Source: Pedobacter glucosidilyticus DSM 23534 (GTDB taxonomy: Bacteria > Bacteroidota > Bacteroidia > Sphingobacteriales > Sphingobacteriaceae). Taken from it: 64,000 bases of DNA. Under the pieces are notes generated by a model, which saw only the letters and a list, made by a program, of their open reading frames with translations, had not been told where the DNA came from and made no database searches. A program made the position numbers and the translations under genes. Shown here piece by piece: positions 8,265-17,587 of the stretch. The first letter of the stretch is position 1. The number at the start of each line of letters is the position of its first letter. The stretch lies in the NCBI RefSeq assembly GCF_000425145.1, contig NZ_KE384311.1:124001-188000 (forward strand). The letters are read 5' to 3'.

Positions 8265-9150
8265 GAATAATTGTATTTGCAGCTGGTTTAAATTTCCAGC
8301 GTTTATGAGACCAAAGCCAAAATTCTGGTTTTTGTTTTATCCTGTCCTCTAAAATTCTAGCATGTTTTAAGGTAATCTCTTTATCTGTGGTAGTGGCTGG
8401 GTTATCATGAACCAATTTAAAATCGCAAGCATAATAACCTCTTTTAACTCTATCAACATCACAGAAAATAACAGGGTAGTTTGTAGAACGAGCTATTTTT
8501 TCTATCCCCATAAAAATTGCCGTAGGCTGGTTTAAGAATTTTATCCACTCATGTGGGTCTGCTAAAGCAGGCGTTTGGTCGGCGGCAAAAACAGTAACTG
8601 TTAGCTGATTTTTAAAACGAGCCATCTCACGTAAAGTCATTTTCATACGCACCATTACTGTTCCACTTTTTTCTCTCGCCCTTTTAAAAACCTCATTAAA
8701 AACGTTATTGTTTAATGGTTTATAAATAATAAGCGGTTTACTTTTAACAATTAAAGGCGTAACAATAGTACACCATTCCCAATTTCCATAATGTCCAACG
8801 GCAAATAAATAACTCTTATTTTGGTCTTCAAAATTTCTTACTAAATCTGTATTGGTAAAAGTAAAACGTCTAAAAAGCTCTTCTTTTGATACAGAAAGCA
8901 TTTTAATGGTTTCAAAAATTAAATCAGCCAAATAACTGAAAAATCTTTTTTCAATTCCATTAATTTCTTCTGCACTTTTTTCTGGAAATGAGTTTATTAG
9001 ATTCTCTCTAACTACCTTTCTTCTGTATTTAATAACATGAAAAATAATGATAAAGGCAAAATCAGACAAAAGATATAGCACTCTTAAAGGCAGCAAAGAA
9101 ACTAAGTACAAAAAAAACGCAGCTACATAAGAAAGCCATTTATTTATCAT
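8251..9150 (-). CDS. LpxL/HtrB-type lysophospholipid acyltransferase
   Basis: A member of the lipid A biosynthesis acyltransferase family, adding a secondary acyl chain to lipid A or an aminolipid at the inner membrane. ATG 9150 gives 299 residues; the frame stays open to TTG 9174, which is less likely. One N-terminal membrane segment (about 6-30) is followed by the catalytic H-x4-E at H120-Y-G-N-W-E125, then a region with FAADQTPALADPHEWI and IARSTNYPVIFCDV. The C-terminal LWSHKRWKF motif is typical. It overlaps the downstream glycosyltransferase gene. Confidence 0.91.
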   Translation of the reverse strand: MINKWLSYVAAFFLYLVSLLPLRVLYLLSDFAFIIIFHVIKYRRKVVRENLINSFPEKSAEEINGIEKRFFSYLADLIFETIKMLSVSKEELFRRFTFTNTDLVRNFEDQNKSYLFAVGHYGNWEWCTIVTPLIVKSKPLIIYKPLNNNVFNEVFKRAREKSGTVMVRMKMTLREMARFKNQLTVTVFAADQTPALADPHEWIKFLNQPTAIFMGIEKIARSTNYPVIFCDVDRVKRGYYACDFKLVHDNPATTTDKEITLKHARILEDRIKQKPEFWLWSHKRWKFKPAANTIIHELS

Positions 9151-9190
9151 TATTTTCGTTGGTTTTAATTGCAAACATAAATATTTTGAA

Positions 9191-9802
9191 ATGGAATCTG
9201 GTGCAATATTTCCTTTACTTTATTTACCACCTGTAGAATTTTTTAAAGAGTTACTAAACTTTAAAAACGAAACAATTTTAATTGATAAAAATGAGCATTT
9301 CCCTAAACAAACTTATAGAAATAGAGCAAGTATTTATGGTGCTAATGGTGCTTTAAGTATTACGGTTCCGGTAGTAAAGGGTGCTAAATTACATACTTGT
9401 GTAAAGGATGTTAAAATTAGTTATGATGCCAATTGGCAACGCATCCATTGGATGAGTTTACAAGCATCTTACAGAAGTTCTGCTTATTTTGAGTTTTATG
9501 AAGATGCGTTTGCTCCGTTTTATCATCAGAGATATGATTTTCTGTTTGATTATAATTTAGAGCTTTTAAATACCATATTAAAGCTCTTGAAGCAAAACAT
9601 AGCTTTAAATTTTACTAAAATTTACCAGACTGAATATCCACACCTAAAAGATTTTAGGGGCACTATTCATCCTAAAATAATAAGTAGCTATCAACCTAAA
9701 AAATATTATCAGGTTTTTGAAGATAAATACAATTTTATACCTAATTTAAGTATCGTTGATTTATTATTTAATCAAGGTCCGCAGGCTTTAAAATATCTTT
9801 AA
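9191..9802 (+). CDS. WbqC family protein
   Basis: A 203-residue protein with WbqC-like (PF08889) features: LPPVEFF near the start, HFPKQTYRNRASIYGANGAL, a VPVVKG strand and the conserved NWQRIHWMSLQASYRSSAYFEFY split across about 78-100. Some WbqC proteins lie in O-antigen clusters, but the activity is unknown. It has no signal peptide or membrane span. It lies three bases before corA and may share its transcript. Confidence 0.85.
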   Translation: MESGAIFPLLYLPPVEFFKELLNFKNETILIDKNEHFPKQTYRNRASIYGANGALSITVPVVKGAKLHTCVKDVKISYDANWQRIHWMSLQASYRSSAYFEFYEDAFAPFYHQRYDFLFDYNLELLNTILKLLKQNIALNFTKIYQTEYPHLKDFRGTIHPKIISSYQPKKYYQVFEDKYNFIPNLSIVDLLFNQGPQALKYL

Positions 9803-9804
9803 AC

Positions 9805-10932
9805 ATGGTAAAAACACAACAATTTTTCAATATCAAAGCTAAACAGCGTAGAAGTAAACCCGGCGAAGTACCAGGTACTTTTGTAATTACAGAAAACGCT
9901 TTAGCTAGTAAAATTGTGGTTTATGCTTATCATGAAACTCATATCAAAGAACTTGAAACATTTCATATAAACGAAGCTTTAGAATTTATAAAAGAACACC
10001 CTAATAACTTTTATTGGATAGATATTAAAGGCTTGGGTTCGCAAGAAGTTTTAAATCAAATTCAGCAACATTACAATATTAATGCTTTGGTAATGGAGGA
10101 TATAGTTAATACTTACCAAAGACCAAAATGCGATGATTATGATGATTATATGTTCATCACTAGCAGAATGCTTGAGCTAGATAGCGGTTTGGTGATGCGT
10201 AATGAACAATTATCTTTCCTGATTTTTAAAGATACTTTAATAACCTTTCAAGAAGATTATCAAGATGTTTTAGAACCAGTTAGAGTAAGATTGAAAACAA
10301 AAGCAGGTGGTAATTTACGCTCTTTAGGTCCTTCTTATTTGCTTTACGCTTTAATGGATACTGTTATAGACCATTATTTTACCATTGTAAATAGGTTAGG
10401 AGATGAGTTGGAAATTGTTGAAGAACATCTTTATCAAAGACCTCATAAACTATTAATGTACAGAATTTTAGGTGTTAAGAAAATCATGATAGCCATGAGG
10501 CGAGCTGCCTGGCCTGAAAGAGATAAATTAATAGAAATTCTAAAAAAGCCATCCCATATCATTCATCCAGAAGTTGCGGTTTTCTTTAAAGATGCTTATG
10601 ACCACAGCGTTCAGATTGTAGATTTGATAGAATCTTATAAAGAAACCTCCATAAGTTTAATGGATGTTTATTTGTCTTTAATGAGCAACAAAATGAATGA
10701 AGTGATGAAATTTTTAACCATCATTTCATCATTATTTATTCCTTTAACTTTTATTGTGGGTGTATACGGAATGAATTTTTCTTATCAAGACCCTAAAACA
10801 GGCGAAATATTACCTTACAATATGCCCGAATTATACATGCCAAACGGTTATATCGTGGTATGTTTAGTGATGCTGCTTATAGTGATTGGGCAATTATGGT
10901 ATTTCGGTAAAAAGGGGTGGTTTAAAGATTAA
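9805..10932 (+). CDS. corA: CorA-type magnesium/cobalt transporter
   Basis: A 375-residue pentameric divalent-cation channel of the inner membrane. It has a long cytoplasmic N-terminal domain, the stalk helix, and two C-terminal membrane segments. The signature YGMNF ends the first segment, near residue 327. The segment-connecting loop carries the acidic cluster ILPYNMPELYMPNGY, usual for the family. mgtE follows 38 bp later on the same strand, making a magnesium-uptake pair of two unrelated transporter families. Confidence 0.94.
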   Translation: MVKTQQFFNIKAKQRRSKPGEVPGTFVITENALASKIVVYAYHETHIKELETFHINEALEFIKEHPNNFYWIDIKGLGSQEVLNQIQQHYNINALVMEDIVNTYQRPKCDDYDDYMFITSRMLELDSGLVMRNEQLSFLIFKDTLITFQEDYQDVLEPVRVRLKTKAGGNLRSLGPSYLLYALMDTVIDHYFTIVNRLGDELEIVEEHLYQRPHKLLMYRILGVKKIMIAMRRAAWPERDKLIEILKKPSHIIHPEVAVFFKDAYDHSVQIVDLIESYKETSISLMDVYLSLMSNKMNEVMKFLTIISSLFIPLTFIVGVYGMNFSYQDPKTGEILPYNMPELYMPNGYIVVCLVMLLIVIGQLWYFGKKGWFKD

Positions 10933-10970
10933 AATATCGAATTGGGGATTTTTAGCTTAAATTAGCAAAG

Positions 10971-12320
10971 ATGCAATCATTTGAAATTGATAAAACCGAC
11001 GTTTTAAAATTAAAACAAGCTTTAGAGGGCAATGAGGAGGAGTTAATAAAGCTTTTAGGAGAATATCACGCATCAGAAATTGCTATCCTTTTCAGTAAAA
11101 TTCCTTTAGAATCGCAAAAGCGAATCATCAATTTATTGCCAGCAGAAAGTGCCTCAGAAGTAATCTCTGAAATGGATTTTGAGGCTCACCCCGAAGAACT
11201 TTTACTAGAGCTAGATCCAGAACGTAGGCAAGAAATTGTTGAAGAACTTGATTATGATGATGCAACAGATATCATCGCCCAGTTGGATGAAGAAGATCAA
11301 AAAGAAATTCTTCAAGATTTAGATACCGAAGACGCATCAAACATTCGTAACTTATTAAGTTATAAAGAAGATTCTGCCGGTGGTTTGATGAATACCCAGC
11401 TCATCAAGATATATGCAAATATGTCTAAAAAGCAGGCTATTGATGAAATTATCCAACAAAGTGAAGAAATAGAAGAATTTTATACCGTTTATGTTGTTGA
11501 TGAAGCTGATACGCTAAAAGGTATTATATCTCTTAAAAATCTTATCAAAGCAAAAGCAAGTGTTAAAGTTGCCGATTTAATTAATGAAGACTTTATCTAT
11601 GTTAAAGCCCAGGTAGACCAAGAAGAGGTTGCCGATTTGATTTCTCAATACAATCTTACCAGTATCCCGGTAGTGGATGATGATATGAAACTTTTGGGAA
11701 GAGTTACCTTTGATGATGTTATTGACGTTTTAGAAGAAGAAAATACCGAGGATATGTTAAAAATATCCGGGGTATCTGAGGATGAAGAATTAAGTGGTAA
11801 CTGGCAAGCGGCTGTAAAATCTAGGTTACCTTGGTTACTCCTCAATCTGGTTACCGCTTTTTTAGCATCATCAGTAATTAGATATTTTGAACCTACCATA
11901 AATCATTTAATTATCTTACCTGCATACATGACAATTATTGCCGGTATGGGAGGTAATACAGCTACTCAAGCTTTAGCTGTTACAGTAAGGAGAATTACTT
12001 TAAGTGATTTATCAGATAACCAAGCATATAATACTGTAATAAAGGAATTTACAGTTGGATTGGTAAATGGTGCTGTTATAGGTTTAGTATTGTTTTTAGT
12101 AGCTTTTTTTTATGATTCAAATCCTATGTTAGGTTTGGTGATTTTTATTGCAATGGCAGGCAACTTAATCATTGCTGGCTTAGCAGGCTCTACTATTCCA
12201 TTAGTCCTTAAACGGGTTGGAATAGATCCCGCGATTGCTTCTTCCATCATCATTACCACCTTTACAGATGTTTTCGGATTCTTGCTTTTATTAGGCTTAG
12301 CCTCAAAATTATTATTATAA
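10971..12320 (+). CDS. mgtE: MgtE magnesium transporter
   Basis: A 449-residue Mg2+ channel. It has a helical, acidic MgtE_N domain (about 1-130), two CBS domains (about 135-255) that sense cytosolic Mg2+, a plug helix, and a five-segment membrane domain from about 280 with conserved MGGNTATQALAVTVRR. The typical family length is near 450. It follows corA on the same strand. Confidence 0.95.
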   Translation: MQSFEIDKTDVLKLKQALEGNEEELIKLLGEYHASEIAILFSKIPLESQKRIINLLPAESASEVISEMDFEAHPEELLLELDPERRQEIVEELDYDDATDIIAQLDEEDQKEILQDLDTEDASNIRNLLSYKEDSAGGLMNTQLIKIYANMSKKQAIDEIIQQSEEIEEFYTVYVVDEADTLKGIISLKNLIKAKASVKVADLINEDFIYVKAQVDQEEVADLISQYNLTSIPVVDDDMKLLGRVTFDDVIDVLEEENTEDMLKISGVSEDEELSGNWQAAVKSRLPWLLLNLVTAFLASSVIRYFEPTINHLIILPAYMTIIAGMGGNTATQALAVTVRRITLSDLSDNQAYNTVIKEFTVGLVNGAVIGLVLFLVAFFYDSNPMLGLVIFIAMAGNLIIAGLAGSTIPLVLKRVGIDPAIASSIIITTFTDVFGFLLLLGLASKLLL

Positions 12321-12379
12321 TTGTAGCAAATTTGGCTATGCTATTTTAGCAATAGTTAATGCTCAAAAAATTACAAATC

Positions 12380-13375
12380 ATGCAAACAAAACATAACTGG
12401 ACAAAAGAAGAAATTCTAGAGATTTATAATAGACCATTTTTAGATTTAGTTTACGAAGCCGCTACCATCCACAGAGCTAATAAAGACTATTCAGAAGTGC
12501 AAATAAGCTCTTTAATATCCATAAAAACTGGCGGTTGTCCAGAAGATTGTTCTTATTGCCCACAAGCTGCTCGTTATCATACAGATGTTGATGTACATGC
12601 GATGATGAAAGTAGACGAAGTATTGGATGCAGCTAAAAAAGCTAAAGAAGGTGGTGCTTCTCGTTTATGTATGGGTGCAGCTTGGAGAGAAGTGCGTGAT
12701 AACCGCGATTTTGATAAGGTTATTGATATGGTAAAAGCCGTAAACGAGATGGATATGGAAGTTTGCTGTACTTTAGGGATGTTAAATGCAGACCAAGCAC
12801 AAAGACTTGCTGATGCTGGTTTATATGCCTACAACCATAATTTAGATACTTCTGAGGAAGATTATAAAAGAATCATCAGTACACGTACTTATGATGATCG
12901 TTTACAAACCATAGAAAACGTTCGTAAAGCAAAATTAACGGTTTGCAGTGGCGGAATTATAGGTTTAGGAGAAACTGTTAATGATAGGGTTTCTATGCTA
13001 CGTGTTTTGGCCAATATGCCACAACATCCAGAATCTGTTCCGGTGAATGCTTTAGTACCGGTAAAGGGAACGCCTCTAGAAAATCAACCTCGTGTTCCAA
13101 TTTGGGATATGATTCGTATGATAGCTACCGCTCGTATCATCATGCCAAAAACTTGTGTAAGATTATCAGCAGGAAGAACAGAAATGAGTACCATAGAACA
13201 AGCTTTATGCTTTATGGCAGGAGCAAATTCTATTTTTGCTGGTGATAAATTATTAACTACACCAAATCCAGATTTTAAAGATGATATGGCTATGTTTGAG
13301 CTTTTAGGTTTAACACCTAGAAAAGCTTTTAAAAACGGAAAACCAAATCAAAAAGCAGAAGAAGTTACTGCATAA
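12380..13375 (+). CDS. bioB: Biotin synthase BioB
   Basis: A radical SAM enzyme that inserts sulfur into dethiobiotin. The [4Fe-4S] motif is C53-x3-C57-x2-C60 in GGCPEDCSYCPQ. The second cluster region is seen in CCTLGML, YNHNLDTS, SGGIIGLGE and the Arg-bearing RLSAGRTEM. The frame opens at ATG 12359, but ATG 12380 (MQTKHNWTKEEI) fits the usual N-terminus and gives 331 residues. No other bio genes are adjacent. A terminator follows the stop. Confidence 0.95.
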   Translation: MQTKHNWTKEEILEIYNRPFLDLVYEAATIHRANKDYSEVQISSLISIKTGGCPEDCSYCPQAARYHTDVDVHAMMKVDEVLDAAKKAKEGGASRLCMGAAWREVRDNRDFDKVIDMVKAVNEMDMEVCCTLGMLNADQAQRLADAGLYAYNHNLDTSEEDYKRIISTRTYDDRLQTIENVRKAKLTVCSGGIIGLGETVNDRVSMLRVLANMPQHPESVPVNALVPVKGTPLENQPRVPIWDMIRMIATARIIMPKTCVRLSAGRTEMSTIEQALCFMAGANSIFAGDKLLTTPNPDFKDDMAMFELLGLTPRKAFKNGKPNQKAEEVTA

Positions 13376-13398
13376 AATAAAAGATTAAATTCTTAATC

Positions 13399-13428
13399 AG
13401 GACAATCGAAAAAGATTGTCCTTTTTTG
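13399..13428 (+). terminator. Rho-independent terminator after bioB
   Basis: An 8-bp stem (ggacaatc at 13400-13407 with gattgtcc at 13414-13421) has a purine loop and is followed by six T. It ends seven bases before the next ATG, so the acetyltransferase gene either uses read-through or has its promoter inside or near the hairpin. Confidence 0.82.
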
Positions 13429-13435
13429 TTTAAAG

Positions 13436-13918
13436 ATGAAACTCATAGCTTTTGAAGAACAACATATCCCAATTTTAATAAATTGGATTAAAGATGAAGA
13501 TACACTTCTGAAATTTGCAGGTATAGCTTTTCAATATCCACTTACTGCAGCACAAATGGAAACCTATATAAAGAAATATCCCGAAAGGCTTATTTATTTA
13601 GGTATTGATGATGAAAATCAGCCTCTAGCTTATGGTGAAGTAATTCCGCAGAAAGATGATTCTGCCCGTTTAGGACATTTACTCATCGGCGAAAGCCAAC
13701 GAAGGGGTAAAGGTTTAGGTAAGCAATTGATATCATTATTGATAGAAAAAGCTAAACTTGAGCTTAGCATTAAACGTATGGATTTATATTTACTATCTAC
13801 CAATAAAGTAGCAGCCCAATGTTATCTTAAATATGGTTTTCAGTTTGTTGATAATGATTTTAGCATCACTTACAAAAATCAAAGTTATCCAATTTTAAAA
13901 ATGACGATGCCTTTATAA
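13436..13918 (+). CDS. GNAT family N-acetyltransferase
   Basis: A 160-residue GCN5-related acetyltransferase. The acetyl-CoA binding motif A is visible as LGHLLIGESQRRGKGLGKQLISLL (about residues 80-103), with the Q/RxxGxG/A signature in RRGKGLG. A C-terminal YLKYGFQFV motif B also fits. The substrate cannot be inferred; the N-terminal pattern resembles RimJ/RimL-like relatives only loosely. Confidence 0.87.
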   Translation: MKLIAFEEQHIPILINWIKDEDTLLKFAGIAFQYPLTAAQMETYIKKYPERLIYLGIDDENQPLAYGEVIPQKDDSARLGHLLIGESQRRGKGLGKQLISLLIEKAKLELSIKRMDLYLLSTNKVAAQCYLKYGFQFVDNDFSITYKNQSYPILKMTMPL

Positions 13919-13968
13919 TTCAAAGCCTAATTTGACTATCCATAAACACTTTTAAAAAAGCTTTCTTT

Positions 13969-13976
13969 TAGCTTTG
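13969..13976 (+). promoter_or_regulatory. -7 box (TAGCTTTG)
   Basis: A TAnnTTTG match ends four bases before the ATG at 13981, giving a near-leaderless arrangement for the DsbA-family gene. No -33 element is evident. Confidence 0.38.
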
Positions 13977-13980
13977 TTTT

Positions 13981-14631
13981 ATGGAAAATAAGAAGCCTTC
14001 TATCATTTACGTTTACGATGCCATTTGTGGCTGGTGTTACGGATTTAGCCCAGTTATGAAAAGTCTTTTTGAAAATTATGCTGATAAATTTGATTTCGAA
14101 GTTTTATCTGGTGGCATGATGATGGGCGAACGTGAAGGTACTATTAATGATGTGGCCCCTTACATTAAAACGGCTTATAAAGATGTTGAAAACACTACAG
14201 GAGTTATGTTTGGAGAAGCTTTCTTGGCCGAATTACAGAAAGGAGATTTATTCTTAAGTTCTGAAAAACCGGCCATAGCACTATCTGTTTTTAAATCTTA
14301 TTTTCCAGAAAAAGCTATTTTATTTGCTCACGATTTACAATCTGCCATTTATGTTCATGGTTTAGATTTAAGTAAAGATGATAGTTATATTCATTTAGCT
14401 GAAAAATATCAAATTCCGGTTCAAGATTTTATAAGCAAACTTAATCAGGAAGAATATAAACAAGCTGCCTATTACGATTTTGCCTTAGCCAGACAATTAA
14501 AAGTAACAGGCTATCCAGCAGCATTTATCAGAACTGGCGAACTTAAATTTTATATGATAGCTAAAGGTTATGCTAACTTAGAAACCATGGAATTACGCGT
14601 TCAAAATGTGTTAAACGAAATAGCTTTATGA
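13981..14631 (+). CDS. DsbA-family thioredoxin-fold protein
   Basis: A 216-residue DsbA-like protein with a C16-G-W-C19 redox motif right after the first strand (IIYVYDAICGWCYG) and a cis-Pro loop at VTGYPAAFI near 176-185. It has no signal peptide, so it probably acts in the cytoplasm, like FrnE-type oxidoreductases. The stop overlaps the next gene (ATGA), so it is coupled to an NmrA-like protein. The substrate is unknown. Confidence 0.87.
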   Translation: MENKKPSIIYVYDAICGWCYGFSPVMKSLFENYADKFDFEVLSGGMMMGEREGTINDVAPYIKTAYKDVENTTGVMFGEAFLAELQKGDLFLSSEKPAIALSVFKSYFPEKAILFAHDLQSAIYVHGLDLSKDDSYIHLAEKYQIPVQDFISKLNQEEYKQAAYYDFALARQLKVTGYPAAFIRTGELKFYMIAKGYANLETMELRVQNVLNEIAL

Positions 14632-15500
14632 AGAAAATAGCAGTGTTGGGTGCTACTGGTATGCTAGGGAAACCAGTTGCAGATGAGTTGATAAAGGCTG
14701 GTTTTGAGGTAACCATTTTAGCTAGAAATATTAAAAAAGCTAAAGAGTTATTTCCTCAAGCTAATATCGTTTTTGCCGATTTAGCTTCAAGAACCACCTT
14801 ATCTCTAGCCTTAAAAGGGCAGGAGGCTATTTACCTAAATCTTCATATACCGCAACACGCTAAACCTAAAGATTTCATGCCAGAAACAACTGGTTTGTTA
14901 AATTTAATAGAAGCCGCAAAAGAAAACAACATCCAAAGAATTGCTTATTTATCTTCTTTAGTTAAAGATTATCAAGGACAAAATAATTTCAATTGGTGGG
15001 TTTTTGATGTTAAACAAAAAGCTGTTCAAATCCTTAAAAGCAGCAAAATTCCTTATACCATTTTTTATCCAAGCAGCTTCATGGAGAACTTCGATAAAGG
15101 TGGGTTTATGAACGGCAACCAAATGAATTTAGCTGGCAAAGCCGAAGCCAAAATGTATTGGATTTCTGGTTCCGATTATGGAAAACAAGTAGCTAAATCT
15201 TTTGAGGTTTTAACCGATGAAAATAGAGAATATAATATTCAAGGTCCTGAGGCATATTATCCAGAAGAAGCCGTAAGAATTTTTATTGATAACTATAAAA
15301 AGAAACGTTTAAACGTATTTAAAACTCCAATAGGTGTTTTAAAATTTATGGGTAAATTTTCTAATAAAATTAATTACATCTATCATATTCTAGAAGCGCT
15401 TAATAAGTACGATGAGAAATTTGTATCTCAATTTACTTGGGATGAATTGGGGCAACCAAAAGAAACTATCAAAGAATACACCATCAGAATTCAGAAATAA
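14628..15500 (+). CDS. NmrA-like NAD(P)-binding Rossmann-fold protein
   Basis: A 290-residue atypical short-chain dehydrogenase. The dinucleotide-binding GATGMLGKP motif is at residues 8-16, followed by ARNIKKAKELF, typical of NADP-preferring NmrA/SDR_a5 proteins. The SLVKDYQ region lacks a clear YxxxK catalytic pair, so it may be a redox sensor or ether-type reductase. It overlaps the DsbA-family gene by four bases; a shared redox-related role is an inference. Confidence 0.83.
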   Translation: MKKIAVLGATGMLGKPVADELIKAGFEVTILARNIKKAKELFPQANIVFADLASRTTLSLALKGQEAIYLNLHIPQHAKPKDFMPETTGLLNLIEAAKENNIQRIAYLSSLVKDYQGQNNFNWWVFDVKQKAVQILKSSKIPYTIFYPSSFMENFDKGGFMNGNQMNLAGKAEAKMYWISGSDYGKQVAKSFEVLTDENREYNIQGPEAYYPEEAVRIFIDNYKKKRLNVFKTPIGVLKFMGKFSNKINYIYHILEALNKYDEKFVSQFTWDELGQPKETIKEYTIRIQK

Positions 15501-15539
15501 AACTAAAAATTTTAGTTTAAAATTTACTAATAATTTTAG

Positions 15540-15547
15540 TAAATTTG
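15540..15547 (+). promoter_or_regulatory. -7 box (TAAATTTG)
   Basis: A TAnnTTTG match ends three bases before ATG 15551. The spacing is identical to that before the gene at 191. Confidence 0.4.
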
Positions 15548-15550
15548 AAT

Positions 15551-16810
15551 ATGAATTTTGATAGGATAACAGAAAAACTAGAAATCCTGGCTGATGCAGC
15601 TAAATATGATGTTTCCTGCTCATCCAGTGGTGCTAAAAGAAATAATCAAAACAAAGGTTTAGGAAATTCTACAGGAATGGGTATTTGCCATTCTTATACA
15701 GAAGATGGGAGATGCGTTTCTTTACTCAAAATTTTATTGACCAACCATTGTATTTATGATTGCGCTTATTGCGTAACTCGTAAAAGTAATGATATTAAAA
15801 GAGCCGCTTTTACCGTACAAGAAGTGGTTGATTTAACCATAAACTTTTATAGAAGAAATTATATAGAAGGTTTATTCTTAAGCTCAGGTATTTTTAAAGA
15901 TGCTGATTTTACGATGGAGCGATTAGTTTTAGTAGCTAAAAAGCTCCGTTTAGAAGAAAATTTCAATGGTTATATTCATTTAAAAAGTATCCCTGGCGCA
16001 TCAGACGAGTTGATGAAAGAAGCCGGACTTTATGCTGATAGATTGAGTATTAATCTAGAACTTCCTACAGAAAAGGGACTAAAACTTTTAGCTCCGGATA
16101 AAAATAGGGAAGACATGATTAAACCCATGAATTATGTCAAAAACGAAATCATTGTTTTTAAAGAAGAGAAAAAGCTTTTCAGAAACACACCTAAATTTGC
16201 TCCCGCTGGGCAAAGTACACAACTCATTATTGGCGCTACACAAGAAAACGATTTAGAAATTATCCAAACCGCCGATTCTTTTTACAAAAATTACCAATTG
16301 AAAAGGGTTTACTATTCTGGCTATGTTCCCATAGCCGATGATGCTCGTTTACCTTCTCTGCAAAGTAAAGTGCCTATGGTGAGAGAAAATAGGCTTTATC
16401 AAGCAGATTGGTTAATGAGGTTTTATGGCTTTAAAGCCGATGAAATATTAGATCCTAACTTGCCCTTTTTAGATTTAGATGTTGATCCTAAATTAAGTTG
16501 GGCGTTAAGAAATCAGCATGTATTTCCAATAGATATTCAAAAAGCAGATTTCGAGATGATTTTAAGAGTACCTGGTATTGGGGTTAAATCTGCTTGGAAA
16601 ATTATTGAAGCCAGACGCTTTAGTCATCTAAATGAAACTCATCTAAAAAAACTAGGCGTAGCATTAAACAGAGCCAAATATTTTATTTCTTACGGACTAC
16701 ATTTTGGAAATCTTAAGTTTTTAAATAACAGTAATTTAAAGCAATTTATATTAGGTAATACTAAAAGTAAATATCAAGACCAATACAACGCTCAGTTAGC
16801 TTTATTCTGA
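15551..16810 (+). CDS. Putative DNA modification/repair radical SAM protein
   Basis: A 419-residue radical SAM enzyme of the TIGR03916-type family. The cluster motif C67-x3-C71-x2-C74 is in LLTNHCIYDCAYCVTR. An earlier Cys-bearing N-terminus (VSCSSSG, GICHSY) is conserved in the family. The C-terminus contains a helix-hairpin-helix-like DNA-binding motif, VPGIGVKSAWKIIEAR, near 335-350. The TTG at 15545 is an alternative start; ATG 15551 is preferred. Its stop overlaps the next start (TGATG), and the two families are regularly found together. The biochemical reaction is not established. Confidence 0.88.
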   Translation: MNFDRITEKLEILADAAKYDVSCSSSGAKRNNQNKGLGNSTGMGICHSYTEDGRCVSLLKILLTNHCIYDCAYCVTRKSNDIKRAAFTVQEVVDLTINFYRRNYIEGLFLSSGIFKDADFTMERLVLVAKKLRLEENFNGYIHLKSIPGASDELMKEAGLYADRLSINLELPTEKGLKLLAPDKNREDMIKPMNYVKNEIIVFKEEKKLFRNTPKFAPAGQSTQLIIGATQENDLEIIQTADSFYKNYQLKRVYYSGYVPIADDARLPSLQSKVPMVRENRLYQADWLMRFYGFKADEILDPNLPFLDLDVDPKLSWALRNQHVFPIDIQKADFEMILRVPGIGVKSAWKIIEARRFSHLNETHLKKLGVALNRAKYFISYGLHFGNLKFLNNSNLKQFILGNTKSKYQDQYNAQLALF

Positions 16811-17577
16811 TGAATATTTTATTGTACGACCATACTTTTGAAGGCTTTTTAACTGCAGTTTTTGAGGCTTACGAATTCAAATTGAAACAAGTTAAAATAG
16901 TTAAAGAAGCTTTACAAACCGAGCAGCTTTTTGCCCAAACAAGAAAAGTATTTACACAAGCTCCTAAAGCAGAAAGAGTGTATCAAAAATTAAAATCACT
17001 CATTGGGGATTTAGGTTTACACCGGATGCTTTATACTTTTTTATCAGAAGATGAAGATTTAGAAACGCATTTGTGGGCGGTTGTTCAATATGCTTTAAAT
17101 AACCCAAAACGAAATATTATACAGGACTTTTCTCATCCATCTGTTTTAAAATTATCTCAATATGCGCAAATGGTACATCGCGAGAAGCATAGGATGGAAG
17201 CTTTTGTACGTTTTAGGTTAACCCTAGATAATATTTATTATGCCGAAATAGAGCCAGATTTTAATGTTTTACCTGTTATTGCAAAACATTTTAAAGACCG
17301 TTATCAAGACCAAAAGTGGATGATTTTTGACCAAAAAAGAACCTATGGTATTTATTACGATTTACACAAGGTTGAATTGGTAGAAATGAAATTTGCTAAC
17401 CATTTAAACAAACAAGAGGGTTTAGAAATGTTGGTTAAAGACGAAAAATTATATCAACATTTATGGCAAACTTATTTTAAGAAAACTACCATCCAAGCTA
17501 GAAAAAATTCGCGTTTACATATTCAACACGTACCTAAAAGATACTGGAAATACCTTACAGAAAAATTCCCTGTTTAA
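16810..17577 (+). CDS. TIGR03915/DUF4130-type DNA metabolism protein
   Basis: A 255-residue protein matching the partner family of the upstream radical SAM enzyme. It has the N-terminal LLYDHTFEGFLTAVFEAYE, the central HREKHRMEAFVRFRLT and a C-terminal DUF4130-like half with HFKDRYQDQKWMIFDQKRTYGIYYD split across about 157-180. Some relatives are fused to uracil-DNA-glycosylase-like domains; none is fused here. The tight TGATG overlap supports a stable complex or sequential action with the radical SAM protein on DNA. Function is inferred from context only. Confidence 0.84.
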   Translation: MNILLYDHTFEGFLTAVFEAYEFKLKQVKIVKEALQTEQLFAQTRKVFTQAPKAERVYQKLKSLIGDLGLHRMLYTFLSEDEDLETHLWAVVQYALNNPKRNIIQDFSHPSVLKLSQYAQMVHREKHRMEAFVRFRLTLDNIYYAEIEPDFNVLPVIAKHFKDRYQDQKWMIFDQKRTYGIYYDLHKVELVEMKFANHLNKQEGLEMLVKDEKLYQHLWQTYFKKTTIQARKNSRLHIQHVPKRYWKYLTEKFPV

Positions 17578-17587
17578 CAGCAAAACA

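Noticed and set aside
9174-9190. Upstream TTG start for the acyltransferase at 9174
   Set aside because: ATG 9150 gives the usual family N-terminus; the extra eight residues have no support.
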